The notes beneath the pieces were generated by a model. It was not told the DNA's origin. It worked only from the letters and a program-made list of their open reading frames with translations, and searched no databases. From Pseudoscleropodium purum (taxonomy: Eukaryota > Streptophyta > Bryopsida > Hypnales > Brachytheciaceae), in the NCBI GenBank assembly GCA_963969395.1, contig OZ017799.1:5644501-5708500 (forward strand): a stretch of DNA of 64,000 nt, written 5' to 3'. Position 1 is the stretch's first letter, and each line of letters begins with the position of its first letter. Below, piece after piece: positions 36,781-52,460 of this stretch. Both the position numbers and the translations under genes were made by a program.

Positions 36781-39700
36781 CTTGAGTGCCTAATAACTAT
36801 ATAATCATTAGGCTCCCTTTTTATACTTAGCATCCTAACTTTGCTTTTAAACTATACCTCTTTCCTAAATTGCTAGGGCTTCTCTCTTCTAATTTATTTT
36901 GCTTGTTCGCTTGTACAATTTACTCTTGGCATTTCAATTTTACATAGTCATTGCACTTATTCTTTCTTTGGTCCTTGCTAAAGTTTCCTCAGCTTTTTGG
37001 GCTCTTTTCATGTTATGTTGAACCCTCTTATACACTTTAGTACACTTTTCCAACACTCCAGCTTTCTCCTTGGTCTCCTTACTACCTCCCAAATGCTCAC
37101 AACCCCTCTCAATATATTTTTTCTCTTGTCTTTATCTTCTTTCCATCTTTCGCCTTTCTCACTTCCTTACTTGATAGATCTTTTCCCTCAACAAGCTCAA
37201 TGTCAAGCATTTGTCTCAACTCCTACATGGCAATTAGATGATCTCTCAAATCAATCTAGTGCGGTAGGTGAGTTCCCTAGCATAGTTATCTAATGTAAAT
37301 ATCTACCTAATTTATTTCACTATCTACCAATCATCAAATCAATTTGACTTTAAACATAACTTGCTAATTGGAGATTGTGAATTGCGAGCTAAAGCCAGGC
37401 CAAATGAAACTCATTGTCTATGTTTTGTTTTCTCACTGTTTTCCTTAATATCATTCTGCTTCTAAAATATCACTCCATTTTCCTCTCTCTCTCTCAATTG
37501 ATAGATGTATCACTAATTTATTCTTATATTGATGTAGATAAAACACTCTGGAATTATGACATTATTTGATGATTTAACCCTTAAACACCCAAACATCCAA
37601 AAAGTGGATGCGCCTTGGTCAACCTTGATCACAACTTCTAAAATAATTATTTTTGGAACTTGATTTCAACAAAAAAAAAAAAAAAAGCTAACAAGTTTTG
37701 TTTCTATTCCATTTTAAAGTTTTGAGAAATGTCAAAAATTGAAAGAATTATTGCAATCAAAAATTCCATATGTTAAAATCCAAAAAACTCAATATTGTGT
37801 GCTTTTCATTCATATTTTATTTATTTTTAAATGTATTTTGAATTTAAATTATAAAATTATGTTTTTCATTCCACTCTTCATTTACAGTAAAATTTATAGA
37901 TTATTCTAATACATATTGTAATTGATATAGTTTTATTTCCACCTTTAACTTTGAAAAATCACAATAATTTTATTTTTCCTTCAAAATTATTGGAAAAATA
38001 TAAAATAAATAGAATATTTTTTTCTACTAGTAAAAAAAATCAAGATTTTGTACATCAATTAAATAAAAGGATAAACTTGGTTTAATAGTGGAATTTGACT
38101 TCAAGGTGTTTGATGTGGCTATTTTAGGTGTAATAAAATAAAATAACCAATTGAAAAATTTTCATGCTAATTTCCATTGCCACTTTTACCTCCTGAGAAA
38201 ATTTCAAATAATTTGGATTTTTTTCTATTTTTACTCATTTATGTTCATTTTGTACATTCAAAATGATAACTATTAGAAATTTTCACGAAACAAATTGCAC
38301 TTTTTCAAAGTGATATAGAATTCAAAGTTTCAAGTAGTAAAAATATCAAATTGTTGTTTGAACACTATTGAAAAGGGTAAAATTAGCTTAGATAAGAAGT
38401 TTGGCCATTTCACAATGGATCAAGTCCTTCAAGGGTTAAATCTTTCTTTCATTTTTAAAATTTTTGTATAAAAATATGCAAAATTTTGATTAATTTAATG
38501 ATAAAATTTGTATTTGACAACTAAGAATAAACATCAATTTTAGGGGTGACTACCTACAGTGAATGCCAAGATTGGAAAAATAAAATGCAAAGCAAGATAT
38601 ATTTCTTAAAATCACAACTTTATATAGGCAAAAATAATGAGGACAAAATATTAATAGAATTATTAAATATACTAGTGTATATTCCTCATTATGATTAAAA
38701 CAAAATTATTACCCTTATAGTTATCATTGTATAGGTTTGTACAATGTTTGGGAAACTTTTTGAATTTTACCAGCTACTTTTTTCAATTCTCACATTCAAC
38801 TAGTTTTTGAAGAAACAAATTCAGTTATTTTCTTTGTTTTTTACTCTAGAAAGAAAATTTATAGATTTTTTCCCCTATTTTTGCCATTGTATTCAAATTG
38901 CAACTAGTTTTTTCTCCAAATCCACCAACTAACTCTGAACTAATTGCTGGGTTCTTTTTTATCATTGGTGAGGTTTGTATGACACAATGATCATTATTTT
39001 AGCCACCAATTACATGAAGTAGTATGCCATTACTTAAACATTGGATTCATATTCACATATTAAATTAGTAAATCATATTCTATTCTTACAGTGCATATAC
39101 ATTCACCCACCAAAGAAAAACATCATTATTAGGATATTCTTTTTCTAAAACAAATTTCATTGTCAAATGATGAATTACTATGGTTAATGATTAGAGAGAA
39201 AATAATTTCAATCACTTTGGTTATAGTTGGCTTACATTAATTTCTAATGACCCACATGACCATTTTTTGGTTGTTTGCCCCTCTTTTTTGAGCTACCAAT
39301 TCTCAAATTTTAAATTATTTTTAAAGATTAGATTGTGTTATAAATCCAATGGTAGTAGTTTCATCAAATTTTGAGTTAAACTCTACATTGAAGAATTTTT
39401 TAAAGTTGAGTGGTATATTATAGTTCATGGCTCATGTTTTTTGGTTTAGATTATTCCTGGATTAAAAATTCAACCAACCAATGTGATTGTTGCCCACCTC
39501 AAAAAGGGCAAATCCAAGGAGTTCAATGAAAAGAAAAGTATGTACACAAGTCTTATTTTTCTTATAAATATTGTTGTCATTTGAGTGACCACCATGCATT
39601 GCAAGCTCCATCCAAAATTGCAAAATAAACAAAATGTTGTGAAATTTTAGATGAACATTTTCAACTTTCTTGTCTTTGATTAAATACAAAGGTCATCATT

Positions 39701-41050
39701 TTAAAATATTCTCACTAAGATATGCTCTTTCAAAATGTATTGCCCTATTTTTTCCATTGACCCTAATAAAACTTCAAGCTCAAATATCTATTATATTTTA
39801 AAATTAAATAATTTGAATTTTTTGAGGTACTCACTCTCAATGTGAACTACAAGATTCTATAGTTACATTTTATCCAATCTCAAGAAAAATGAGCAAACAA
39901 ATTGCTCAAGTTCTTGGCAGCTTTAATGGCCCATTTTAAAATTACACTACTCTTGGGTTACAAGAGGTTCATCCATAAGATTTTGAGGCCATGTGATTAA
40001 AGATTTACAAGTGGGTGATTGTAAAAAACACCTATTGCTTTAATTGGATTTCTAAAATATTCATGTTCTTTTTAGGAATATTTTTAAATTTAAAAATCAT
40101 TTATTTAAAATTTAAAAATATAGCCAATGTAATGACTTATAAGAAGATTGAATCCTACAAAGATAAAATATGGAATAAATCTCTATATAGAAGAACTAAA
40201 AATGTACAAAATATTAAGAAATAGATGTTTTGACAATTTAATTTGTAAAATATAGGAAGACAATTTTTTTAATTAAATAAAAATTGGACTATTTTAACAA
40301 CTTTATGGCAATGGTCTTTCATCCAAAAAATGCCAAAAAAAATTCCATGTCTTAAAATGCATGCTAGTAGAAGTTCAATTTGCTGAATTCTATATAATTT
40401 ACATAGAATTAACTATTTCTAGAATTTCTTTGTACAATAGTCATTAATTCACTAGAAGACCATTTCTTCCATATTTCAACTTCAAATTTATTTTTTGGAG
40501 CTAGAAGTAGTCCTGAACCCTCACTAAAGTAACAAGTGTGAAATTTAATTGAGGGATATTTTTAGTGAAAGTAAAATATATTTGAAAAAAGAAAGGAAAT
40601 TATCCAAGGTGTATAATAGTCATGAGTAAGATTAGTTTACAATGTCCTAATAGCAAAGGCACACATGCAATACTATTTTAGCAACAAAGTTTGAGTTTTT
40701 TTTTTAAAGCCAGTTTTAGCAATTATTCTTTTTCACCTCCAACATCCATGTGATATGTTGAAAATTATGGTCTTCAAAGCTTTCAAAATTTGAAACAAAT
40801 GCCAAGACCTTCATTTTTGTCACAAGCAGTGTAGACAATAGAGCCTAGTGTTATTTATCACAATTTAATTTAATTAGTCATATTACAAGTTTTATTTTTA
40901 TTTTAAAATCCAAATATTTATTAGGGTGAATGAAAATTATTTGGATAAAATGTTATCTTAAAGTAATTTTTTTATCATCTAAAATATAAAGACTTTGAAG
41001 TTCTTAGAGATTTATCAAAGAGTGAGTAACTCCTATTCTTTTGGAATTGG
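36781..41050. other. AT-rich gene-free DNA
   Basis: 4.3 kb of very AT-rich sequence. One open frame at 36997-37293 is Ser/Leu/Phe rich and matches no family known to me. I see no gene. Confidence 0.45.
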
Positions 41051-41939
41051 TGTACAATTGAGTTCAATAATCTTACAAACTACTTCTTCTGTCATTCATT
41101 TTTTTTTTGCATAATATAGAATATAATTGTCATTTTCTTGTCTTGTATAATTAACATTAATTTTTATACATTCCCATTAAAGCATACCAAATTTCAGTTT
41201 CAAAAAAACAAAATTCTATTTTTGGTAAATTAGTTCATTTAATATTCTTAGTTTTACAAGATAGTTGATTGAAAAACATTGATGATCATTTAAAAAAATT
41301 TAATTTAAAAAATATTTTAAAAACATCCATACATATACCTTTCTTTCGACAAACATCTCGAAAAGAGTTTTAGAATTCCCTCTAAATAGATTTCAATGTT
41401 AGGTGACAATTGATATCCAAATTTTGTAAAATAGATATCTCTATATTATAACTAGATTTTGGCAAGTAATTGTGCGATTATGCTCAAATTTACAAAACGA
41501 ATTACGATTTGAGGGTCAAATAGAAAAATCTAATCACAGAAAAACATACTTATTTTACAAAATTTGGACATTGTCATCCCAACATTGAAATTTCTATAGA
41601 GGGAATTCTAAAACTTTTTTTGGAGATTCTTATCTAACGAAGGATGTGCATACAAATGATTTCAATATATCTATAAAATCAAATTAAAAGTATTGATCAC
41701 CAATGCTTTTCAATCAATTATCATGTAAAACGATGAATATTAAATGAAATAATTTATCAAAAATGGAGTTTAACTTTTTTGAAATTGAAATTTGATATAC
41801 CAAACTAGAATTGTGTAAGAATTGAATGCTAATTATATAGGACAAAAATACCAATTCTATTCTATATTATACAAAAAAAAATTGAATGCCACAATAGATA
41901 GTTTGTAGATTATTGGACTTGATTGTACATCAAGAGTTG
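41051..41939. mobile_element. Long inverted repeat (foldback), about 0.89 kb
   Basis: The left arm runs from about 41051 to 41450 and the right arm from about 41535 to 41939. Matching blocks include 'gtacaattgagttcaataatc' type ends, 'ttttagaattccctcta', 'tttcaatgtt' and 'ccaaattttgtaaaata' on the left, each with its complement on the right in mirrored order. Arms are roughly 80-85% matched with small gaps, and the centre is partly palindromic too. No coding region or target-site duplication was recognised. A foldback transposon or a decayed head-to-head pair of elements would both fit. Confidence 0.8.
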
Positions 41940-42339
41940 TTCATTTTTAGTCCAATGCCAAAACTCACAAGGCAGAGATAAGTGACTCAAGAATTACGTA
42001 ATTGGTTCTATTGAAGCATAGACTCTATACTTGAATATGTTGAAGTATGAATGAAAGTAGTGAGAGTGATTTATGGGTGACTGTAAGTTAGTGATAGCGT
42101 GTTTTGTAAGCATGAAGAAAAGGATATAAATGAGGAGGTTATATTAGGAGAGTTGGGTTTGAATATGAAGAGTTGTGTTGAGATGCCAAACTTGAGAGTG
42201 AGTATGGAGATGGAGGGTTATAGAGATGATCTAAAATTATTTTTGTCACAATTACCTAATGTTTCATTTTTCACGACCTCTTCGTATTGCAATTCCTTCA
42301 ATACTAGTTCTATGTTCTAGTTTTGTTTTAAATGTAAAG

Positions 42340-43215
42340 AAAGTAGTGGAGCTTTGGAGTTCTTTGAGTCATAGCAAAATCTTTTGTCGTAGCCTGGATG
42401 AAGCGTTGGAATCTTGGGACTAATTCAAAGGCTCTAGTTTTTAGATTCCGAATGTTGAATAATGTTACAGGTTGATTCCACCTAGTAGAAGACAAAGTGT
42501 TCAGTTGTGGACAAGATAAAATGTTGAAAACTTGGGTTTGATACTAAGGCGTGTAGTGATTCTTGTAGCAAGTGGTATTGTTGAAATTAGTAAATCAGAG
42601 GTTACTTTTCAAGAGGGTTTGGAGGGTTTGGATGCGAAACAATGTTACGGGCTAACTTCACCTAATAGAAGGCAAAGCGCTTAGTTGTAGACAAGATGAA
42701 GCATTGGAATCTTGGAGGTGATGTCAAGGCTTAAGTGATTCCGATGCAAGTTGGTATTATTGAGCTTAGTATACGAGAAGTTAGGCTTTTCAAGGCTGTT
42801 TTGAGGGTTTGAATGTGGAACAATGTTACATATTGATTCCGCCCAGTAGGAGGCAAAGCGCTTAGTTGTAGACAAGATGTTGGAATTGCAGGATTGATGC
42901 CAAGGTTGAAGTGATTTGAATGCAAGTCAGCATTGTTGAGCTTAGAGCACGAGAAGTTACTTTTCAAGTTTGTTTGAAGAGTTTAGAGGTGGAACAATGT
43001 CACGAGTTGATCCCACCTATTCGAAAGCAAAGTGCATAGTTGTGGAGAAGATGAGGCGTTGGAATCTTAGTGTTAATGCCGAGGCTTTAGTGATCTTGGT
43101 GCAAGTTGGATATTGTTGAACTTCGCGAAACAAGAGCCGGTTATTTTTTTTTCAAAGGTGGTTCGTGGGTTTGGATGTGGAACAATATTATGGGCTGACT
43201 CCGCCTAGAGAAGGT
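42340..43215 (+). repeat. Tandem array of about five ~180-bp units
   Basis: Diverged head-to-tail units are marked by 'aacaatgttac', then 'gattcc' or 'gactcc', 'cacctagtagaagacaaag' or variants, 'agttgtagacaagatg' and 'gcaagttggtattgttga'. The 'aatgtta' marker recurs at 42461, 42641, 42822, 42996 and 43184, so spacing is 174-188 bases. The array ends about 540 bases before the E2 start codon. No coding function is apparent. Confidence 0.85.
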
Positions 43216-43758
43216 GATGAGCACCATCATAATCGTTGGGTTGAGAGGTCCCAATTTTTTGCCCCCTCCAAACTAAGATAGGTGGTACACTATTTTTTTT
43301 CTCCATTGATCCGTCCGTAGCTGTCAAAATGACGGTCCCTTCCGACGACCATTTCTGCGTAGAACCTAAGCTTACTTTGGCTTGTCACTCCGAAGACCTT
43401 TTCTGCGTTGTGTGTAAGCTTTCCCCTCCTGGGCCCATTCTCTTCCTGGCGGGCCTGGGTTGCTACTTTGCCTTGCCTTCCTTGGCCTTCCTTTGTCTTC
43501 GCTGTGCCCAACTTCGCTCATTACGTCCTCCGCCCGCCCTTGCAGCTGCTGCGGCATCGTCTGCTTTGCCGTTTGTTTCGCCGCTGCTTTCTATTCTCTG
43601 GTCACAGCGAATTCTCGTCGTCTTCGTCGTCGTCTTCCACGTCCAGTTTCCTGCGTTAGGGTTTCACGGGCGGGCAGTTTCGGATCGTACGTCGATCCGG
43701 AGGTGGTGGTGGTGGTGGTGGTGGTGTTGGGAGTCCCAGCGCTAGGGTTTGCGGTCTG
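43216..43758 (+). promoter_or_regulatory. Promoter and leader of the E2 gene
   Basis: This interval is GC-richer than the neighbouring array. It contains the telo-box TTAGGGTTT at 43656-43664, a related CTAGGGTTT at 43742-43750, and a GGT-repeat run at about 43701-43727. From about 43380 onward a decayed version is found at 50190 and beyond, so this region was part of the duplicated block. Confidence 0.5.
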
Positions 43759-45836
<2,078 letters not shown>

Positions 45837-46368
45837 TGCGAAGGTGTCGCAGCAACACGGGTGAGCGCGTGGTGGGGGTTTGGCACCTTGTAGATGAGAG
45901 GATAATTTCTGCATTTGTGCTTGAACAGGGTTGGATAGGAGTTTGGTGATGAGCGGTTAGCCATGGGGGGGTTTCTGTTATGGAGCCACTGTGTAATGGT
46001 AGGGTCCTAAATGTGTGCTGGGCGCTTCAGTCATTAGATAAATGTAAAAGCGTTGTCACTCGTGCACTCGTGTGGCATCATCGTTTGCTTGAGGTCTTGG
46101 AGAGCAAGGTTGCGTCTGTACCTCGCTATTGCTGCTTTCATGCCTGTGCCATGAGTGGCACATATTTATGAGAGGACTTGGCATATCCTTTTCTTTGGTG
46201 CCCATTTTGTGCTTATTTGGGTGAAATGTCCTCAAATATGTTGTTATAAATGAAAGATGGTACAGTATTTGGTGTGCCCTTGTTTTCCAGCAAGACGGAA
46301 AAGATGTTAATTTTTGTGCCAAGTATCTTCTGTGCCAATTGAAACTGTTGTGTGCAGATTAGAAGTGG

Positions 46369-46599
46369 ATGAAGGCCCGTCTGCGGCGATCGACTTTTGA
46401 CGCTTGGCGTTTTGGAGACGGCGGAGCGCGGGGGATTTTCTCTTTCGTGAACATGGGAGACTTGTTTGCAGTTGCGCGGAGTCTTGAGGAGTGGAACAAT
46501 GAGGTTTCTCTCGGTGAAGCTGACTGCTTCGGAAATCCCGATTCACTAGTCAAGTCAGATTCGTTCAATAGTACAACAGCTGGCACACGCTTTTTCTGA
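46369..46599 (+). other. Small GC-rich open frame downstream of the E2 gene
   Basis: An ATG-started frame of 76 codons (MKARLRRSTFDAWRFGDG at the start). It lies about 530 bases after the E2 stop, is preceded by a 'gtgtgcag' acceptor-like site and is GC-richer than its surroundings. A decayed version, broken by an early TAA, follows the pseudogene near 55560-55760, so it belonged to the duplicated block. It may be 3' untranslated sequence or a small lineage-specific gene. I recognise no domain. Confidence 0.3.
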
Positions 46600-49216
46600 G
46601 AATATACTAACTCTCTGGTGCGCACTTCCTTATCGGTAGAACCGAGCATTGGAAATGGAGTGCAGTGGGTACATTTCGCAATCTTGACTTTCTTTATCAG
46701 GATTGCGACCTTCTTAAATCAGGTTGGAACCATTACGGTGATTTTGAGGATCATGAAATTCCAATCTCTCATGGAATTGACATGGCTTGTCCCCTTGGCT
46801 TGCATGTTAATTTCCTACGACAAGTTGCGACTTTCATGTTTCTAAAGTCGCCTTTGACTGTCTGATCGACCGAATTTTGTTATTTTCTTCCAGACTTGGT
46901 GTTGCTGTCTCCACAGGCTTCTGGAGTGTGTGTTCTTGGTAAAAATGAAATTTGGAATTTTGGATGTGTGTGAAATCGTGCTTGAAGTGTTCAATTCTAG
47001 TGACAAGGACAAGCTTGAAAGGCGAGCCCGTTGCATTCAATGTCAACGTTTACTAATTTTTAGTTATTGCTAATTGAGTCGCACTGACATACAAATTGCA
47101 CACAAATTTAATTATTTTTGCTTTAATGGGATCTACAGGGAAGTCAGCCCTAACAGAGTGTTTAAACTGTGTCAAATTAAATACCACTGTTGGGAAACGG
47201 GAAATCAGGAAGTAGATCTAATTCTATCCATTCTGCACGAAATTAATTTGACCTAATTATTCATCCACCAAAAAAATTGCAAATCAATGTCTTTTGCAAA
47301 ATTGTGTTGATACAGTATGTGTTTGAATAAGGCAGACTTAGGCAGTACCGTATGTGTCGTATCAGCCTGATGTATATGCCGGTGATTTATATGAAATGAA
47401 AGTAAGGAATTTTTGAGCCGAATGAAGGCCCTTCATGCACAACTGAGGTTTTCTTGGCAAATTTGGGGCAGAATCTTACTTCATTTGGGCACTGTTTGCC
47501 ATGCAATGGATGACAGTTGTGCAGTTAATGCTTGGACCAGACAAACGATTCTCTTTGGCACAGCAAATATTAGCAGTAGTTAGAGCATCTCCACTCTTTC
47601 CCTCGAAAACGGGCCCAGCTTGGTATGTTGAGCCCGGGCATTTAGAAGCTTATGACCCATTTTCAACCACTTAACGAATTACTGGTGTCTGGTGTGTGGA
47701 TTTCTTGAGTGCAGAAGTTTTCCCTTGTGCAGAAATAGAGTTTGGGAGGATTTCAAAATTTTCTAAAAGTTTTCTTCTCAAAATATAATTACTTTGAATT
47801 TTTTGGCTGAAGATATATAGCTAATCTATAGTTGTCATATAGATCTTCCTATTTCCAACTACAAGTTGCAAATAAAATCAATTAAGGACTAGTTGCATTA
47901 TTGAGAGACTTGTAGTCAATCATAATGCACCACAATTGCATTGTATGATGAGTCATAATTGATCATTGTTCATCTCCCCCCTGTATAGAATTAGAGCAAC
48001 CTATACCTCCATAATGGAGGGGGATTGATTAGAAAGGGGTTGGCCACCTTAGCTACCATTTTACTTAGCTTGTTCTTACTTACTTCTCAAATGATCTAAT
48101 TATAGTCAAAGATTTCTTGTTGTAACTTGTTTTGCATGCTTGATTTAGTAAGCAATTAATAGCACCAACAATGGCATATAATGAATAATGTCAAAGAATT
48201 AATTAAAAGGCTTGAAACAGCTAGAACAATTTTAATTTGGATGGAACTTCAAGGCAGGTTTGGTTGGGGAGTAGTCCAACACAAGCTACATTTCTATTTA
48301 GGGAACTCACCATATGTAGTTTCTAGCGCTAAAAATCAAAGAAAGGAGTAAAAATGATCTTATTACTTATTCAGCACAATTAGGGACTCATCCCAATAAT
48401 ACTCTCTAAATCACATAATAAATGATGAAGATTTATTTTTCTTGTATACTATTGGATTTGTGATTGATTGGAAAATTAACCCCTTACAATGTTGTAGATC
48501 TAAAAGGCACATTGGATGACTTCATTGTTAATTGTAAAAACAAAGAATGAACTTAATAGTTCAATAATTGGAAGTATTTTGGTAACTACCTTAATCATAG
48601 GAGACCACATCTTTCAAAGGTTAATTTTGGCAAAGTCAGACCTCTAGCAAGGCAAGATCCATCACCACAATAGTATTATTACATTCCCAAATGTGTCATC
48701 TATTGGATACATTTTATTCGTAGTATTGTAGGATTAATATAGTGACTTCCATGGATAGAGTAGACAAGTGATCCACTTTCATAACATTGTTAACCAAAAT
48801 TGAAGACATCTAATTTTACCTCCTCCAAATGTACACCTCTAATTGAATCCCTTCTTATAATCAATAAAGAAACCTCTTATAGCACTTCATAAGAAAAAAA
48901 AGAAGGGGATTAGATCTCAGCAATCAACCTCTATCATTACACTCTTAGGAAACACTCAATCAACGATGTAGGGTATACATATCATGTAGCAAACTCAAAA
49001 TGAGGAAGTCAAAGATATACCTCACTTTCTAGAATTAAAAAAAAAATACATCCAAAATTATTATTGTTACACTCCAATACAACAATGTGGGCCAATGCTT
49101 TGACATGATCAACTTTTATTGCACAATTGGAGATACTCTAGCTATGTCTAAGATACTCTTTGGTATGTCTATACTATATTTTGACAACCTAAGATAAAAC
49201 AAAACCCATCAAATCT
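46600..49216. other. Intergenic DNA between E2 locus and repeat copy B
   Basis: 2.6 kb. The first 700 bases are less AT-rich; the rest looks like decayed repeat DNA. No gene is supported. Confidence 0.45.
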
Positions 49217-50173
49217 AACCTCTAAAGGTTTTTGACTACGTTTTCACCAAAATTGCTCCAAAACTATCATTTCTAGTATAAGTACCAAATTTTAGAAAAA
49301 ACACACATTTTGAACACTTATAATTGTAGGATCTTGTAGTATTCTAGTTTGGAAAGATGTGGAAAAAAATTCAAAAATTTCCACCAGATAAATTGTAAGA
49401 TATTAGTGTATGAATTGACAAAAATTGTTTTTTTGGCCTTGCAAAAAACTAGGTAGTTGTACTTCACAAAGTCACATTTGTATGAAAAAATGTTCAAAAT
49501 GATGGCTCTTCTTTGGATTCATTATTCAAGAGAAATTGACTACGTGCTTGAAAAATTTCAGATCATTTGGAATTGTATAACATATAGAAAAAAATAGTAA
49601 GTAGAAAGAAGTAGAGAATGATTCAAAATATCAAATTGTTAAGAATTTAATTATGGAATTGAAATTTCCAATTCCAATAGTTGTAATGTTGTAATAAATA
49701 TTCTACACCCAATATTTTTATTTTATTTTTTAAATATTGAAAATTGAGTTAAATAAAGGACTTCAAAGTTTATCTTAGAATAGAGATAGCTACCATCAAA
49801 CTAACTCTCCTCATAATTTTTATCTCATTAATCAAAACAAAATGATTCAAAGCTTTCTACATATATAAAAATCTAGAAAACCAATTTCAAATTTTTATTT
49901 ATGAAAAAAGTGATTTTTAGAGAAAATTTCTAAGTTGTTTTGTACCCAGCCTACCCAACCTACCCAGTGTGCCTGCAATTCATTGGAAATTACATATTAT
50001 ACAATAATTTCTTAACCATGTAGTTAAAAACTATCAAAATTGTTGGGCCTTAAAGCTACTCCTTGGGTACATATTATGTGAAAATTTCAAAGGAAAAAAT
50101 AAAAATATCATTTGTAGTGAGCTACCCCAAATTGTTGTATTGTCAAAAAATGTTTTTTGGTCCTTTAGGGGTT
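49217..50173. repeat. Dispersed repeat, copy B (0.96 kb)
   Basis: Same family as 2517-3452, with shared blocks in the same order. It begins AACCTCTAAAGG and ends CCTTTAGGGGTT, so the ends are inverted copies. It stops within about 20 bases of where similarity between the two E2 loci begins. Confidence 0.65.
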
Positions 50174-51879
50174 TACTTACCATGAAGCGAAAATAACACT
50201 CTAAGGAACTCACTCTTTTGCATTGAATGTAAGCTTTTTTCTCCCTCATTGTTCACCTCACACCACAACCTAATCTTGGTTGTTGCTTTGCTTTTCCTAC
50301 ATAGCTCTTTTTTTCAAAGCTCTTGCCCGCCTATCCAAGCTTATCCTACTCTACTATTGTTGTATCACTTTATTTTGTTGCTTTTTTTACGTGAATTTTC
50401 ACTACTTGGTCACTTTGAATTGGGGTTCCTTCTCATGCATATAAAACCAAAGTTAGGTTTCTTGGAGTGAGCATTTTCATATTATATGTGGATCTAGAGG
50501 TTGCTTAGATTACGGTGTTGTATTGATATTCTTCTTTGAAATCCAACACCAGGATTTTTGGTGTGATGACCTCCAAGCATATCTTCAAAGAGTTGAAGAT
50601 TTGTATAAAGATCCATTGACATTGTACAACGCCAATGAGGTTTTGGACCTTAGATTTGATGGTACTCTTTTGGTTTTTGTCGTTGCTTTTTCATAGTTAT
50701 TTTTTCCTTGAGTTTTGGAGTATATAAAGTTGATAGGTTGTGATTATGGTTGTGGTCCTGGTCTTGCTTGGTAATTAGAAATGGTAGAATTTTTGAGCTA
50801 TTAAAGAATTGTATAGGAATTGGTGTGAAGTCTATAATTTTTGTGATCAAAATTTTTATTGTCAATGATAAACTTTTGGATTAATTTTTTTCTTCAGTTC
50901 TTGAGTTTTAAATATAATGGCTCAAATTGCTTAGAACATGATTTTTTGCATTTGTAGTCTTTGTTAGTGAAGAGGTGTGATTTAAAACATCAAGTCTAAT
51001 CACAATCTCCACTCTTGCTTGTCTTGATGACTTTTGTAATAGAGATGAGTAATTGATTTGCATTTTATTTGAATTTAGAGAGAGCATGAGGAGTTCTATG
51101 TTTAGTCGCTAATACATGAGAATTCTTGCGTCCTATGTTAAGGTCCTAAATTTCAAAATTATAATCAAATGATGTGTTGCTATCTTTATGACAATGAAAG
51201 TTCACCAAATATAGTTGCCTTACAATTACTTGATTGACTAAATTGTAGTTTTTAAAATTAGAAAGACTTATCCATGGTAGTTAGTAGTATCCTACTATTA
51301 ATTCTCCATTTTATAGCTTGTTTGTGGCTTTTAAGAGATTAATTGCTCTCATAATGGTTTCATTGTTTTTCATTTGATATTGTTTATGTAAGTGTTGAGT
51401 GTATTGAGCATGTAATCAATTGAGGCCATGTGATGTAATAGACTAATAAATCTAATCATATTGAGTGAAATCTAACACCATTGAATATTTTGAGGACCGG
51501 ATGAATAATATTTTCTTGTCATACATGGTATGACTATTTATCAAGATCCATAGTTGAGGATATGTTTCACTAGCAAGTCACTATCATTGGGTCCCTAATA
51601 GATTGTATGAGGGAAGCATGGTTTTGATTACTATTCACTTCCCCCTTGACTATCTATTTACCTCCCCTAAGATACATATAGTTATCAATAAGTGTTCCAT
51701 AGGGTTCATATTCTTTAGCTTTGTAATGAATTAAATGTATTAGGTCTCTATTTGTGGACCATTATGTTCCAACCCATCTCTATTCTAGTATAGTCTTCAT
51801 CTTATTTCAATAAAAAAATGACTTTGTTACGAATTAGAGGTATCAATATATGATCAAAATTATTGAATGAACCTTGATA

Positions 51880-52460
51880 ATTATACTACATGTATTCCCA
51901 AATGATCTTCTTGTTGGACAAAATGTTCTAGATTAAGGCTAAAAATAACATTTTAAAGACCTATTTTGCACTATAAACTTAGTGTCCTACAAACTTTGAG
52001 TTTTGGAGACCTTTGCAAAGTGCAGTTTTGATGTATTAAGAAGTAGAATTTGGGGGGCATTTTCAAAGAGCACCACTAGGCATTTAATTGTTGAATGTAA
52101 GGTTGTGATTATATGAGCATTTTATATGAGCCTAAGACCATGTATGGACCTTTGTTTTGCCTCCCAAAATTTCATTTTTTTCAATTGGACAATATTCAAA
52201 GAGATGCAAAAAATAAGAATGAATAGTATTGATTGATCCCTTCAATCATTTCATTTGTCTTTAGATTGATGATTGCATGGATGGAAGGGGAACTACTATT
52301 TGGAGTTATTTTGTTGGTCTTAGATAGCAATCCAAAGTCAAATTTGACCAATTTGCAATGCTAGAAGTATAACATGAAGATCATTTTGGGACAAAAAATT
52401 AAGGCCAATAGGAAGATCATTATGAGACTCAAATGGAGTATTAAAGTTGAGATTTGTCAT
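51880..52460. other. Insertion in pseudogene intron 2
   Basis: The parental intron 2 has 360 bases; the pseudogene counterpart has about 950. Similarity is lost after 'gaatgaaccttga' (about 51878) and returns near the 'gttggac' and 'ttggcaagt.ttattat' block at 52530-52600. The extra DNA is AT-rich and unidentified. Edges are approximate. Confidence 0.5.

Noticed and set aside
36997..37293. 98-codon open frame in the gene desert
   Set aside because: Composition follows the CT-rich DNA; no similarity, no splice context.
28000..42000. Search for reverse transcriptase, integrase or transposase motifs
   Set aside because: None was seen by eye in either strand; the region is too decayed or holds only non-autonomous elements.
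47580..47593. Motif TTAGAGCATCTCCA, similar to the ends of some plant DNA transposons
   Set aside because: I could not find a matching inverted partner nearby, so no element is called.
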